Positions 34,304 through 43,264 are shown, counted from the first letter of the stretch. The stretch: 64,000 nucleotides of DNA from Terrirubrum flagellatum (GCF_022059845.1 NZ_CP091851.1:1550001-1614000), one strand, 5' to 3'. Notes: generated by a model from the letters alone, not told the origin. Numbers and translations: made by a program.

Positions 34304-35146
34304 CTAAGGTCCGTACTCAATCATCCATTTGATTTTTCTTTGCGCTGTGATTCAAGCAGGATGTTGGAGTTTGGATCATGGCGCAGGAATTCTGGTTGAG
34401 CGATGCGCAGTGGACGGCGATCGAGCCGCACCTGCCGAAAAACCAGCCGGGTGCGCGGCGCGTTGACGATCGCCGCGTGCTGAGCGGGATTATTCATGTC
34501 TTGCAGTCGGGCTGCCGGTGGCGTGACTGCCCGTCGATCTATGGTCCCTACACAACGGTGTATAATCGCTGGAACCGCTGGTCGCGGCGTATGATCTGGC
34601 GAGATTTGTTTGAGGCGCTGCGCCATTTAAGCCCGAACCAGTTCCAGGCCATCGACTCCACCACAGCCAAGGCGCACCGCTCGGCGGCCGGCGGAAAAGG
34701 GGGGCGGACACTCAGGCGATCGGTCGCTCGCGCGGCGGCCGAACGACGAAGATCCACGCCGTCTGCGATACGCACGGGCGCGCCATCGCGATCGAGATAA
34801 CGCCGGGCCAGCGCGGCGATGCGCCTCTGGCGCCGACGCTTTTGAACCTGTTGCCGCCAGCGAGGCTATGCGCCGCCGACACCGCCTACGACTCAAACGA
34901 ATTGCGCCGCTTTCTCATCGCGCGCGGAACCAGGCCCATCATTCCCAACAATCCGACCAGAACAGATCTGCTGCCATTCGACCGCAAGGCTTATCGCAAG
35001 CGCAATCTGATCGAGCGAATGTTCTGCCGCTTGAAAGACTGGCGGCGCGTCGCGACCCGATATGACAAGCTCGCCCGAAACTTCCTCTCAGCCGTCGTTC
35101 TCGCCGCCGCCATCAATTGCTGGACCTGATTGAGTCCGGACCTTAG
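34304..35146 (+). mobile_element. IS5-family (IS427-group-like) insertion sequence, about 843 bp
   Basis: Terminal inverted repeats of 19 bp with one mismatch: CTAAGGTCCGTACTCAATC (34304-34322) and the complement of CTAAGGTCCGGACTCAATC (35128-35146). A single transposase in two overlapping frames fills the element. Size and organisation fit the IS427 group. No clear target-site duplication can be read; TAA on the left and TTA on the right differ. It lies between dprA and a leftward hypothetical gene, right beside a REP-like palindrome. Confidence 0.88.
34378..35129 (+). CDS. IS5-family transposase, two frames joined by -1 frameshift
   Basis: The first frame (from ATG 34378) carries the N-terminal domain: FWLSDAQWTAIEPHLPK, then FQAIDSTTAKAHR with the first catalytic Asp. 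Downstream, in the -1 frame, come GRTTKIHAVCDTHGRAIAIEI, LCAADTAYDSNELR (second Asp) and the RNLIERMFCRLKDW (Glu and Lys of the Y-R-E-K motif). The frames must join near the A4G6 run at 34694-34703 (GGA AAA GGG GGG CGG), a plausible slippage site. The joined protein is about 250 residues and complete. The stop TGA runs into the right terminal repeat. Confidence 0.88.
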
Positions 35147-35409
35147 CGACTCTGATCGGCCTGGATGCGCGCCTCGATGCGCGCCATGTCGAGGAAATAG
35201 GCGAGCAGATCGAACTTCGCCGTGCGCGCCATGGCCGCCATTTCCGCCGTCATGTGCGCGACATAGATGGCGATATCCCGTTCGGACTGTTGAGTTCCGG
35301 CGTTGAAGCCGGACGCATTCTCCTCGGGCGCGTGGGGCAAGATTTCGTGCTGTCCGGGCTTCGGCGCCAGCCTTGTAATCATTGCGAGTAGTCCGCTAAA
35401 AATGCTCAT
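35143..35409 (-). CDS. Hypothetical small helical protein, stop supplied by IS end
   Basis: An 88-residue protein. The C-terminal half is amphipathic helical (SERDIAIYVAHMTAEMAAMARTAKFDLLAYFLDMARIEARIQ). No signal peptide. I do not recognise a named family, but the helical part looks like a small Rhizobiales conserved protein. Its stop codon (TAA read from 35143-35145) lies inside the right terminal repeat of the IS element, so the original C-terminus may have been altered by the insertion. Confidence 0.55.
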   Translation of the reverse strand: MSIFSGLLAMITRLAPKPGQHEILPHAPEENASGFNAGTQQSERDIAIYVAHMTAEMAAMARTAKFDLLAYFLDMARIEARIQADQSR

Positions 35410-35507
35410 ATAAGTTGAAATATACTCGCATTCAGCGTGTGTTCAAGCTGCACAACTCAAGAATGTAGGACCAAAATCATTTTAACGCCTCAACGGAAAT
35501 GTTGAAG

Positions 35508-36434
35508 TCAGACGCCCAACTGCATCATCAGCGGCATCGTCACCATGGCGACAAGCGTCTGGACCGTCAGGATTTCCGCCATCAGCGGCGCATCGCCGCC
35601 GAGCTGGCGGGCCAGCAGATAGGAGCCGCTGGCGGTCGGCACGCTCGCGCTCAACATGGCGATGGCGAGAGCCGTCCCCTGCACGCCGAAGGTCCGCGCC
35701 CAGAACAGCGCGAACAGCGGCATGATCAGCAGCTTCAGGGCGAGGCTGATCAACAGGGCGGGACGCGGCCTGTGCAGGCCCGAGATTTCGAGACCGGCGC
35801 CGACGCAGAGCAATCCCGCCGCGAGCGCCGCGCGACCCATGACGTCGATCGAGGTCGCGAACACGCCGGGCATCGTCACTCCGCTCAGGCTCCAGGCGAG
35901 GCCGAGGAGCGGCGCCCAGATGAAGGGATTGGCGGCGAGCGAGCGCAGGAAAGCCGCGCCGTTCAGTCGTTTTCCAGCGCCGTAATAGGAATGCACGAGC
36001 GTGGCGCAGATATTGAGCAGCGGCACCATGGCGACGGCGGCGACCGCGGCGAGCGCGACGCCTTCCTTGCCATAGAGATTGAGCGCCATGGCGATGGCGA
36101 CGAAACTGTTCCAGCGCGTCGCGCCCTGAAACAGCGAGCAGAAGGCCGGCCCGTCGATCTTGGCCCATTGGCGCAAGAGCGGCGCGGCGGCGAGGAGCAG
36201 CGCCGCCATGGTCAGCACCGAGGCCGAGAGTGTCGCGCCGAGCGACAGAGCCGGCACGCTGCGCAGGTCGGTCATGGCGAGCGTGCCGCCGAGCAGGGCG
36301 GGGAAGAGGATGTAATAAGTGACCCGCTCAAAGCCGTCCCAGGCGGCCCGGTCGAGGACGCCGATCAGCTTGGTCGCGCAGCCCACGAGAATGACGAGAA
36401 AGACGGGGACGAGGCTGGCGGCGAGGGAAGACAT
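35508..36434 (-). CDS. AEC family transporter (auxin efflux carrier-like)
   Basis: A 308-residue membrane protein with about ten hydrophobic segments in two five-segment halves. The N-terminus LAASLVPVFLVILVGCATKLIG and FERVTYYILFPALLGGTLA are typical of the AEC/PIN-like family; the end has TALAIAMLSASVPTASGSYLLARQLGGD. Members move organic acids such as malate or malonate; the substrate here is unknown. The start is ATG 36434; a longer reading adds a non-membrane prefix. Confidence 0.9.
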   Translation of the reverse strand: MSSLAASLVPVFLVILVGCATKLIGVLDRAAWDGFERVTYYILFPALLGGTLAMTDLRSVPALSLGATLSASVLTMAALLLAAAPLLRQWAKIDGPAFCSLFQGATRWNSFVAIAMALNLYGKEGVALAAVAAVAMVPLLNICATLVHSYYGAGKRLNGAAFLRSLAANPFIWAPLLGLAWSLSGVTMPGVFATSIDVMGRAALAAGLLCVGAGLEISGLHRPRPALLISLALKLLIMPLFALFWARTFGVQGTALAIAMLSASVPTASGSYLLARQLGGDAPLMAEILTVQTLVAMVTMPLMMQLGV

Positions 36435-36623
36435 GGAACTTTCTTGGAACTTTCTTGCGCAAGGCGGCGTTTGCACGCGGAAAAGCCGAATGCAAAGCGG
36501 AGATTTTCGCGCTGTGGCGCGTTCGGCGTTCATCCGCCCTTCAAGCGGGCTTTGTTAATCATCCTGCACACGGTGAAACCGGGTCGCTGGCTGAGAACAG
36601 CCTGCGGGACAGAGGAGATCGCC

Positions 36624-37145
36624 ATGAATGTCAATCGCAAGTCGCGCGCGTTTGTCGCTGCGGCTCTTGCCGCGTCGCTGACCGCCGGCTCTTTCGCTTC
36701 GGGCGCGCAGGCCATGCCGTTGACGCAGGCCGGCGTGGAGCAGTCGACCCCGTCGCTGCTGAACGATGTCCGCTATCGCAAGCGCTATTATGCGCGCCGC
36801 GGCGGCAATCGGGCTGCGGCCGCCATCGCGCTCGGCGTGCTGGGTCTTGCGGCCGGCGCCGCGATCGCGAGCAGCCGCCGTGATCGTTACGATGACGACG
36901 GCTATTACGCCCCGGCGCCCGCGTACGGCTATTACGGCGGCGGATATTATCGCGATCCCGGCTACTACGCGCCGCAGCGCCAATATTACCAGCCGCAATA
37001 TCAGCCGCGTCCGCAGCCCTACGCCTACAACGGCCCGCGCAACTGGGGCGGCCGTCAATGGGGAGGTCGCGGTTACGGACCGGGCTTCCGACCGGACGGC
37101 GGCGTCTCGAACGAACGCATGAGCGACCCCGGCGGCGGCAAGTAG
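36624..37145 (+). CDS. Exported Tyr/Gly-rich protein, unknown function
   Basis: A 173-residue protein with a signal peptide (NVNRKSRAFVAAALAASLTA, cleavage after AQA near residue 30). RYRKRYYARRGG is followed by a small-residue hydrophobic segment (AAAAIALGVLGLAAGAAIASS) with a glycine-zipper look, then a long Tyr/Gly/Pro/Gln-rich tail (YGYYGGGYYRDPGYY, QYYQPQYQPRPQPY). This pattern is common in exported Rhizobiales proteins of unknown role. AGAGGAGAT precedes the ATG. It converges on ruvX with six bases between. Confidence 0.78.
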   Translation: MNVNRKSRAFVAAALAASLTAGSFASGAQAMPLTQAGVEQSTPSLLNDVRYRKRYYARRGGNRAAAAIALGVLGLAAGAAIASSRRDRYDDDGYYAPAPAYGYYGGGYYRDPGYYAPQRQYYQPQYQPRPQPYAYNGPRNWGGRQWGGRGYGPGFRPDGGVSNERMSDPGGGK

Positions 37146-37151
37146 TTTTAA

Positions 37152-37634
37152 TCAGACTTTCAGGGCGCGCATCCTGTCGAGCGCGCCCTGAAGAATATGG
37201 CTCGCCGCGACGCGATCGATCACTTCGGCGCGCGCGGTGGGCGATTTCATGCCTTGCGCGATCAGATGGTCGTGCGACCAGTCAGTGGACAGCCGCTCGT
37301 CCCAAAAACAGAACGGCGCTGAAATCCGTTTCGCGAATTCCCTGACGAAGGCGCGCGTCGACTGCGCGCGCGGGCCTTCGCTGTCATCCATATTGAGCGG
37401 CAGGCCGATCACGACGCCGACGATGTCGCGCTCCGCCATGATTGATTCCAGCCTCTCTACGTCAGGCGTGAATTTCACGCGGCGGATGGTTTCGAGCGGC
37501 GTCGCGACGAGACGCGTGACGTCGCTGACGGCGACGCCAATGGTCTTCGTTCCGAGATCGAGGCCGACAAGCGCGCCGCGCGCGGGCAGGGCGCGGGCGA
37601 AGGCTTCAACCTCATCGAAAACAGCGGCTGGCAT
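37152..37634 (-). CDS. ruvX: Holliday junction resolvase RuvX / YqgF (pre-16S rRNA nuclease)
   Basis: A 160-residue RNase H-fold nuclease. [30 protein letters not shown] holds the first catalytic Asp; [23 protein letters not shown] and [15 protein letters not shown] hold the others. In E. coli YqgF processes the 5' end of 16S rRNA. It is convergent with an exported-protein gene. Confidence 0.95.
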   Translation of the reverse strand: MPAAVFDEVEAFARALPARGALVGLDLGTKTIGVAVSDVTRLVATPLETIRRVKFTPDVERLESIMAERDIVGVVIGLPLNMDDSEGPRAQSTRAFVREFAKRISAPFCFWDERLSTDWSHDHLIAQGMKSPTARAEVIDRVAASHILQGALDRMRALKV

Positions 37635-37744
37635 GTCGTGGACGCGTTAGCGAAGCGGGGTTACGAGGGCAAGCCGCCGCACTTGCTCCTTGCTGCGGCC
37701 GGCTCCAATGTCCCTGTGCGGTTGCGAACAGCACGGGGCGTTGC

Positions 37745-38455
37745 ATGAAAGCGATCTGGTTCGGCCATTCGGCCTTTCGTCTGGAGTTCGGATCGAGCGT
37801 CGTGCTGATCGATCCGTTCCTGACCGGCAATCCATCCTTCAAGGGCGATGTCGGCGAGGCGAGCGCCGGCGCGACCCATATCCTGATCACGCACGGCCAT
37901 GGCGATCACGTCGGCGACGCCTTGAAGATCGCCGCCGACACGGGCGCCAAGGTCGTCACCAATTACGACCTCAGCATGTGGCTTGCGAGCCAGGGTCTCA
38001 AGAGCTTCGATCCCATGAACACCGGCGGAACCACCGACCAGGGCGAATTCTCGGTCACACTGGTGCGCGCCGATCATTCCGCGGGCATGGGCGAGGCCGG
38101 CGTCAACGTCCCTCTCGGCAGCGCCAATGGGATCGTGATCACGCCGAAGATCAAGGGCGAGCCTGTCGTCTGGCATTGCGGCGACACCGACATCTTCTCC
38201 GACATGAAGCTGATCTGCCAGATCCACAAACCGAAGGTCGCTTTGGTTCCGATCGGGGATCGCTTCACCATGGGCGTGGCGACCGCGGCTATGGCGGTGA
38301 AGAAATTCATGCCCGGCGTGAAGACCGTCGCGCCCACCCACTACGCGTCGTTTCCCCCGCTCGCGCCGGACGCCAAGGCCTTCATCAGGGCGGCGCGGGG
38401 CGCGAAGGCGAAAGTGATCGCGCCGGCCGCCGGCGAGCCTTTCGTCCTGAAATAG
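37745..38455 (+). CDS. UPF0173 metal-dependent hydrolase (metallo-beta-lactamase fold)
   Basis: A 236-residue protein: [32 protein letters not shown], then the metal-binding [15 protein letters not shown] (HxHxDH). [17 protein letters not shown] and [10 protein letters not shown] supply further ligands. This is the UPF0173/YtkL-like family; substrate unknown. It stands alone between ruvX and plsX. Confidence 0.93.
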   Translation: MKAIWFGHSAFRLEFGSSVVLIDPFLTGNPSFKGDVGEASAGATHILITHGHGDHVGDALKIAADTGAKVVTNYDLSMWLASQGLKSFDPMNTGGTTDQGEFSVTLVRADHSAGMGEAGVNVPLGSANGIVITPKIKGEPVVWHCGDTDIFSDMKLICQIHKPKVALVPIGDRFTMGVATAAMAVKKFMPGVKTVAPTHYASFPPLAPDAKAFIRAARGAKAKVIAPAAGEPFVLK

Positions 38456-38575
38456 GCGCCGCACCGGCGCCTCCGCCCGCCAGGAATGGCGTTCCGTCAA
38501 GGCCTTGCGGCGGGGCCGACAATGGCTATGGTCCGCGCCCTTCGCTCCCCCCGGGACCCTTCTCCAGTCTTCCAG

Positions 38576-39649
38576 ATGTCAGACAGGATCGTGCGCATTT
38601 CGATCGACGCCATGGGCGGCGATCACGGGCCGGAGGTGATCATTCCAGGCGCGGCGCTCGCGCTTGAGCGGCATCCCGGCCTGCGTTTCCTGCTGTTCGG
38701 CGACAAGGCGCGGATCGAGGCGGCGCTCGACGCCCATCCCGCGCTGCGTGCGGCTGTCGATATCAGGCACACGGATGTCGCGGTGTCGATGACCGACAAG
38801 CCGAGCCAGGCGCTGCGCAAGGGGCGGCGCGTCTCGTCGATGTGGCAGGCGCTGGAGGCGGTGAAGAAGGGCGACGCCGACGTCGCGGTCTCCGCCGGCA
38901 ACACCGGCGCGCTGATGGCGATGGCGATGTTCTGCCTCAAGCTGATGTCCGGCATCGAGCGGCCCGCCATGGCCGGCCTGTGGCCGACGCTGCGCAGCGA
39001 AAGCATCGTGCTCGATGTCGGCGCGACGATCGGCGCGGATTCAAAGCATCTCGTCTCGCTCGCCGTGATGGGCGCCGCCATGGCCCGCATCGTGTTAGGC
39101 ATCGAACGCCCCAGCGTCGGCCTCCTCAATGTCGGCGTCGAGGAGGTGAAGGGCATCGAGGATGTGAAGGAGGCCGGCAAGTTCCTGCGCGAAGCCAACC
39201 TTCCCGGAATGACCTATCACGGCTTCGTCGAGGGCGACGATATTGGCAAGGGCGCGACCGATGTGGTCGTCACCGAGGGCTTCACCGGCAACATCGCGCT
39301 CAAGACGGCGGAGGGCACGGCCAAGCAGATCGGCGCCTATCTGCGCGGCGCGATGACGTCCTCCTTCATGGCGAAGATCGGCTACCTCTTCGCCCGCAGC
39401 GCCTTCACCGCCTTGCGCGAGAAGATGGACCCGTCGCGGGCCAACGGCGCGGTGTTTCTCGGCCTCGAAGGCATTGCGGTCAAAAGCCACGGCGGCGCCG
39501 ACGCGCGCGGCATCGCCAGCGCCATCGATGTCGCCTATGACATGGCGCACTATGATCTTCGGACGATGATCCGAGACAGTCTTGCAGCGACGGAGGCGCA
39601 GCGCATGAGCCTGTCCTTCGCCCCCGACGCGGAACCGAGCGACGCATGA
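38576..39649 (+). CDS. plsX: Phosphate acyltransferase PlsX
   Basis: A 357-residue enzyme that converts acyl-ACP to acyl-phosphate, the donor used by PlsY. The N-terminus [20 protein letters not shown] and internal [19 protein letters not shown] and [20 protein letters not shown] are diagnostic. The start is ATG 38576; an earlier ATG in frame adds a low-complexity prefix. The stop overlaps the fabH start by four bases (ATGA at 39646-39649). Confidence 0.96.
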   Translation: MSDRIVRISIDAMGGDHGPEVIIPGAALALERHPGLRFLLFGDKARIEAALDAHPALRAAVDIRHTDVAVSMTDKPSQALRKGRRVSSMWQALEAVKKGDADVAVSAGNTGALMAMAMFCLKLMSGIERPAMAGLWPTLRSESIVLDVGATIGADSKHLVSLAVMGAAMARIVLGIERPSVGLLNVGVEEVKGIEDVKEAGKFLREANLPGMTYHGFVEGDDIGKGATDVVVTEGFTGNIALKTAEGTAKQIGAYLRGAMTSSFMAKIGYLFARSAFTALREKMDPSRANGAVFLGLEGIAVKSHGGADARGIASAIDVAYDMAHYDLRTMIRDSLAATEAQRMSLSFAPDAEPSDA

Positions 39650-40623
39650 ACAAGCTGAGGTCTGTGGTGCGCGGAAGCGGAGCCGCGCTGCCCAAACGCA
39701 TCATCGACAACGCCGAGATGGCGACGTTGGTCGACACCTCCGACGACTGGATCACGCAGCGCACCGGCATCAAGTCGCGGCATATCGCGGGCGAGGGCGA
39801 AACCACGGGAAGCCTCGCCACGGCGGCGGCGCGCGCGGCGCTTGCCGAAGCGAAGCTCGAGCCTAACGACATCGATCTGATCGTGCTCGCGACCTCGACG
39901 CCTGATCACACCTTTCCCGCGACGGCGACCGAAGTGCAGCACGAACTCGGCATCACGCATGGCGCGGCTTTCGACGTGAACGCGGTGTGCTCGGGATTCG
40001 TCTATGGCCTGTCCACGGCCGACAAGTTTCTTCGCTCCGGCGACTACAAGCGCGCGCTCGTCATCGGCGCTGAAACTTTCTCGCGCATTCTCGACTGGAC
40101 CGATCGCACGACCTGCGTGCTCTTCGGCGACGGCGCAGGCGCGTTGCTTCTCGAGGCGCAGCCTTCGTCGGGCGGTCGTAACGATCGTGGCGTGCTGAGT
40201 TCGCATCTGCGTTCCGACGGCCGCTATCGCGACAAGCTCTATGTCGATGGCGGACCCTCGACGACGAAGACCGTGGGTCATTTGCGCATGGAAGGACGCG
40301 AAGTGTTCCGCCACGCGGTGATCAATCTCGCCGAGACGATCCAGGAAACGCTGCGCGCCACAGGCTACGCCGCGACTGATATCGACTGGTTCGTGCCGCA
40401 TCAGGCGAACCGGCGCATCATCGACGCCACGTCGCACAAGCTCGGCATCGATCCGGCCCGCGTGGTGCTGACCGTCGACAAGCATGGCAATACGTCGGCC
40501 GCGTCGATTCCGCTTGCGCTCGCGACGGCGCGCGGCGATGGCCGGATCAAGGACGGCGATCTCGTGCTCATCGAGGCGATGGGAGGGGGCTTCACCTGGG
40601 GATCGGCGCTGATTCGCTGGTGA
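39646..40623 (+). CDS. fabH: 3-oxoacyl-ACP synthase III FabH
   Basis: A 325-residue condensing enzyme that starts fatty acid synthesis from acetyl-CoA and malonyl-ACP. The active-site Cys is in [16 protein letters not shown], the His in [14 protein letters not shown], the Asn in [16 protein letters not shown]. Translationally coupled to plsX and followed by ihfA and a MerR gene, the standard alphaproteobacterial order. Confidence 0.97.
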   Translation: MNKLRSVVRGSGAALPKRIIDNAEMATLVDTSDDWITQRTGIKSRHIAGEGETTGSLATAAARAALAEAKLEPNDIDLIVLATSTPDHTFPATATEVQHELGITHGAAFDVNAVCSGFVYGLSTADKFLRSGDYKRALVIGAETFSRILDWTDRTTCVLFGDGAGALLLEAQPSSGGRNDRGVLSSHLRSDGRYRDKLYVDGGPSTTKTVGHLRMEGREVFRHAVINLAETIQETLRATGYAATDIDWFVPHQANRRIIDATSHKLGIDPARVVLTVDKHGNTSAASIPLALATARGDGRIKDGDLVLIEAMGGGFTWGSALIRW

Positions 40624-40658
40624 GGGCGTGAACTGGCGGCGTTGAGCCGCCTATCGGG

Positions 40659-40686
40659 TTGACAAGAGACAACTCCTTCATAGGCT
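40659..40686 (+). promoter_or_regulatory. Likely promoter of ihfA
   Basis: TTGACA (40659-40664), a 16-base spacer and TAGGCT (40681-40686) lie 44 bases before the ihfA start, in the fabH-ihfA gap. The -35 is consensus; the -10 is weak. Confidence 0.5.
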
Positions 40687-40730
40687 GATCTTTATCGGCC
40701 GCGGTGGGGGCTGCGGTTGCGAGGTGACGA

Positions 40731-41042
40731 ATGGCGGGCCGAACAAAAACACGGGCCGACCTGAGCGAGGCTGTCTATCAACGCCTCGGGCTTTCGCGCG
40801 CGGAATCGGCGCAACTTGTCGAACAGGTGCTGAAGGAAATCTGCGACAGCCTCGAACGCGGCGAGAATGTGAAGTTGTCGTCGTTCGGCTCCTTCATCGT
40901 CAGATCGAAGAATGAGCGCGTCGGCCGCAATCCGAAGACCGGCGTCGAGGTGCCGATCAGTCCGCGTCGGGTCATGGTGTTCAAGGCGTCGAATGTCTTG
41001 AAGGCGCGCATCAATGGTGAGACCGTTCCGGATGAGGATTGA
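40731..41042 (+). CDS. ihfA: Integration host factor subunit alpha
   Basis: A 103-residue HU/IHF DNA-bending protein: [49 protein letters not shown] (the DNA-intercalating arm with the RNPKTG turn) and [18 protein letters not shown]. The arm and the position next to fabH identify the alpha subunit. GAGGTGACGA precedes the ATG. Confidence 0.97.
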   Translation: MAGRTKTRADLSEAVYQRLGLSRAESAQLVEQVLKEICDSLERGENVKLSSFGSFIVRSKNERVGRNPKTGVEVPISPRRVMVFKASNVLKARINGETVPDED

Positions 41043-41109
41043 GTCGGACGGGTTTGTCCGGCGCTGATCCGCAAGGCGACGCTGCGCTTCTTGCGCCGGC
41101 GATGCGGAG

Positions 41110-41673
41110 ATGGAGATCGGGCGCGCGTTGAATATGCCGGCGGACACATTCGAGAAGGCGCCGGACGCCTATCGCACCATCAGCGAGGTCGCAGAGGATC
41201 TCGATATTCCGCAGCATGTGCTGCGCTTCTGGGAAACGCGCTTCTCGCAGATCAGGCCGCTGAAGCGCGGCGGCGGTCGTCGCTATTATCGACCCGACGA
41301 CGTCGCGTTGATCAAGGGTATTCGCGCGCTGCTCTACGGGCAGGGCTACACGATCAAGGGCGTGCAGCGCATCCTGAAGGACCAGGGCGTCAAACAGGTG
41401 CAGGCGCTTGCCCGCGCGCCGGCATCGTCGCCGGGACCGGGCGCGCCGCCGCCCGCCGTCGCCGCCGAGGCCGCGCGCGCGATCCATGAGGATCTGCAGG
41501 ACGACGAGGTCGAGGAGGACGTCGCCGGGGAGGACTCGATCGACGGCGCAGATGAGCCTTCAGTCGTTCACATCGCCGCGCTCAACCGCGAATCGCGGGC
41601 GAAGCTCGAAAGCGCGCTCAAGGAGTTGTCCGACTGCCGGCGAATGATCGCTGCGGCGCGCGGAGAGGGCTGA
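41110..41673 (+). CDS. MerR-family transcriptional regulator
   Basis: A 187-residue regulator. The MerR winged helix spans about residues 20-90: [69 protein letters not shown]. The rest is an Ala/Pro then acidic linker ([16 protein letters not shown]) and a C-terminal helix, with no metal-binding cysteines. This is the alphaproteobacterial type always found between ihfA and tRNA-Pro; target unknown. The start ATG 41110 sits directly against GGAG; an ATG at 41134 is possible. Confidence 0.93.
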   Translation: MEIGRALNMPADTFEKAPDAYRTISEVAEDLDIPQHVLRFWETRFSQIRPLKRGGGRRYYRPDDVALIKGIRALLYGQGYTIKGVQRILKDQGVKQVQALARAPASSPGPGAPPPAVAAEAARAIHEDLQDDEVEEDVAGEDSIDGADEPSVVHIAALNRESRAKLESALKELSDCRRMIAAARGEG

Positions 41674-41704
41674 CAGGCCTGTGCGTGCAGCCCGCCTTCG
41701 GAAT

Positions 41705-41774
41705 ACGGGGCGGCCGATTGGCGCACTTGTCTGGGGGACAAGGGGGCGTGGGTTCGAATCCTGCTCCGGGAGCC
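41705..41774 (+). pseudogene. Chimeric tRNA fragment: tRNA-Pro body fused to tRNA-Asn 3' end
   Basis: The part from about 41719 to 41750 repeats the tRNA-Pro D-arm end, anticodon arm (same GGG anticodon) and variable region almost exactly. The last 25 bases (41750-41774), ending in CCA, match the 3' end of the tRNA-Asn gene at 42984-43058 exactly. The 5' acceptor (CGGGGCG) cannot pair with the Asn 3' acceptor strand and about nine D-arm bases are missing compared with the intact tRNA-Pro. It cannot fold as a tRNA, so it is a remnant. Confidence 0.75.
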
Positions 41775-41855
41775 AATATTCTTAGATTTGACGCTCGATA
41801 TTAGGAGCTCGAAGCATTTGCGCTTCCGGCGGTCACAGCCTATAGAGCGCGCCGT

Positions 41856-41933
41856 CGGAGCGTAGCGCAGCCCGGTTAGCGCACTTGTCTGGGGGACAAG
41901 GGGTCGTGGGTTCGAATCCCGCCGCTCCGACCA
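41856..41933 (+). tRNA. tRNA-Pro (anticodon GGG)
   Basis: Acceptor CGGAGCG (41856-41862) pairs with CGCTCCG (41923-41929), then A and encoded CCA. The anticodon stem CTTGT/ACAAG holds the loop CTGGGGG with anticodon GGG. The T-arm has GGTTCGAATCC. It lies in the expected place after the MerR gene. Confidence 0.95.
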
Positions 41934-41957
41934 TTTCCCCCGCTCCGGTCGAGACCG

Positions 41958-42167
41958 CTATCCGCTCCGACTGGCGAGCGTCGTCGCTGACGCGCTTGCA
42001 TGCAGCGCAACGCGGGCGCTTTCGTCATAATGGAAAAATGTGCTCGCGAGCGCGTTCGCCGCCGCATCCGCGAGGCGGGGCGTGATCGCAATGTTGTCGC
42101 CGTCGCGGCCGCGCCTAAGCAGATGCGCTACCAACGCGGTTAGGGCAGCGGCGTCGCGGTTTGCCAA
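41958..42167 (-). CDS. Possible small ORF coupled to the PLD-like gene
   Basis: A 69-residue frame (ANRDAAALTALVAHLLRRGRDGDNIAITPRLADAAANAL then FFHYDESARVALHA) that starts at a TTG 28 bases before the end of the upstream PLD-like gene. The composition is protein-like and the overlap is typical of coupled genes, but the TTG start is weak and no family is recognised. It could be a small accessory partner or chance coding in GC-rich DNA. Confidence 0.35.
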   Translation of the reverse strand: MANRDAAALTALVAHLLRRGRDGDNIAITPRLADAAANALASTFFHYDESARVALHASASATTLASRSG

Positions 42168-42889
42168 ATCTGCTCGTAGGCCTCGACCTTGAGTGCTGCG
42201 TTGTCAGGACTGGAGCGTTCAACGCTCGCCGGCGCGCGGGCCGCGAAGGCGTTCAATGACTGAGTCAGGAGGTAGGCGTCCCGACCGTCTACTATAATGA
42301 GACGATCATGGAGCGTCCTCGCAGGTGCGAGTCGCGCCTCTAGGGGGCGGGTAGCTGCGTACTGCGCCTGCCATGCTACGATTGCGGGCCGAAGACTCGC
42401 CTTGTGGTGCTGCGCGTCGGCGAGCAGCCGGACAGAGATGCCTTCGGGCGCGGTCACGACGAATTCCGCCAGGGCGTTCCCATCAAGATACGGATCAACG
42501 ACCAGCACTTCATTGCTAGCCTCACCCAATACCTTTGAAATCGCGACGTGAGCTTCGAAAGACGAACGGGCGGGGATGAACGCGCCCTGAGCTCTAAGCG
42601 GTAACGCCAGCTCAGCTCTCGCAAGCATCCGGTAGAGGATCGCGATGACCTGCTGATGCGCCATCTCTGGATCGTTGATAGTAGTTTCTGGACCAAGCAT
42701 TTGGTCTACCGCGATCGTCAACGTCGATAGATTCATCGGGTGTCCCGACGCCTCAGCAAGAGCGACGATGTCGCCCGCCCATTTCAAGAATGCGGGTGAT
42801 CGCACGCCGAAGTGTTGTCGAGGGCCGGGCGGCTCGGATTTGATCAGATGCGTCCAGCGCGCGTGAAGCTCTTCAGGCGTCAACGGCAT
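42140..42889 (-). CDS. PLD-like domain protein, accessory gene
   Basis: A 249-residue cytoplasmic protein. The N-terminal half is helical (AGDIVALAEASGHPMNLSTLTIAVDQML). The second half resembles one phospholipase D-like domain: [31 protein letters not shown], then LHDRLIIVDGRDAYLLTQSLNAFAARAP. The latter is an HxRx4D version of the HKD motif, with Arg for Lys. One such motif per chain implies dimerisation. Codon and base use look more mixed than in the neighbours. It sits alone among tRNA genes, a common place for acquired genes. A nuclease or defence role is possible but unproven. Confidence 0.7.
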   Translation of the reverse strand: MPLTPEELHARWTHLIKSEPPGPRQHFGVRSPAFLKWAGDIVALAEASGHPMNLSTLTIAVDQMLGPETTINDPEMAHQQVIAILYRMLARAELALPLRAQGAFIPARSSFEAHVAISKVLGEASNEVLVVDPYLDGNALAEFVVTAPEGISVRLLADAQHHKASLRPAIVAWQAQYAATRPLEARLAPARTLHDRLIIVDGRDAYLLTQSLNAFAARAPASVERSSPDNAALKVEAYEQIWQTATPLP

Positions 42890-42983
42890 CCGATTCCCCC
42901 AGATGGCCGGAAGTACCTATTTCGTACCTTTCGGTGATTTTCGCCGATATTGAAGGTCGGCTAAGCCTTTGATTTAAAAAAAA

Positions 42984-43058
42984 TGGCTCCCGGAGCAGGA
43001 TTCGAACCTGCGACCAATCGATTAACAGTCGATTGCTCTACCGCTGAGCTATCCGGGA
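42984..43058 (-). tRNA. tRNA-Asn (anticodon GTT)
   Basis: On the minus strand, TCCCGGA pairs with TCCGGGA before GCCA, and the anticodon loop CTGTTAA carries GTT. The D- and T-arms are standard and CCA is encoded. A T-run follows the 3' end and may act as a terminator. Its last 25 bases are copied at 41750-41774 in the other orientation. Confidence 0.95.
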
Positions 43059-43190
43059 TCGCGGCCGGCAAATAATCTGATGCGGCCCCCATGGCAAGCG
43101 CTTTGGACGTCGTCCCCGGATCGCCGGATTGGCGGCCGCCGGCGGTTGCCGGATGGGGAATCTCTGATATGGAACGCCGCGCCAGCGCGA

Positions 43191-43264
43191 GGCCTCGTGG
43201 CGGAGTGGTTACGCAGAGGACTGCAAATCCTTCTACGGGGGTTCGATTCCCTCCGAGGCCTCCA
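43191..43264 (+). tRNA. tRNA-Cys (anticodon GCA)
   Basis: Acceptor GGCCTCG pairs with CGAGGCC, then T and CCA. The anticodon loop CTGCAAA carries GCA; the T-arm has GGTTCGATTCC. It lies just before the pcm-like gene, the usual Rhizobiales position. Confidence 0.95.

Noticed and set aside
34304-35146. Target-site duplication of the IS element
   Set aside because: Left TAA and right TTA differ; no direct repeat of any length could be read.
41705-41774. Second functional tRNA-Pro
   Set aside because: The acceptor halves cannot pair and part of the D-arm is missing.
41750-43008. attL/attR of an integrated island
   Set aside because: The 25-bp copies are inverted rather than direct and no integrase is present between them.
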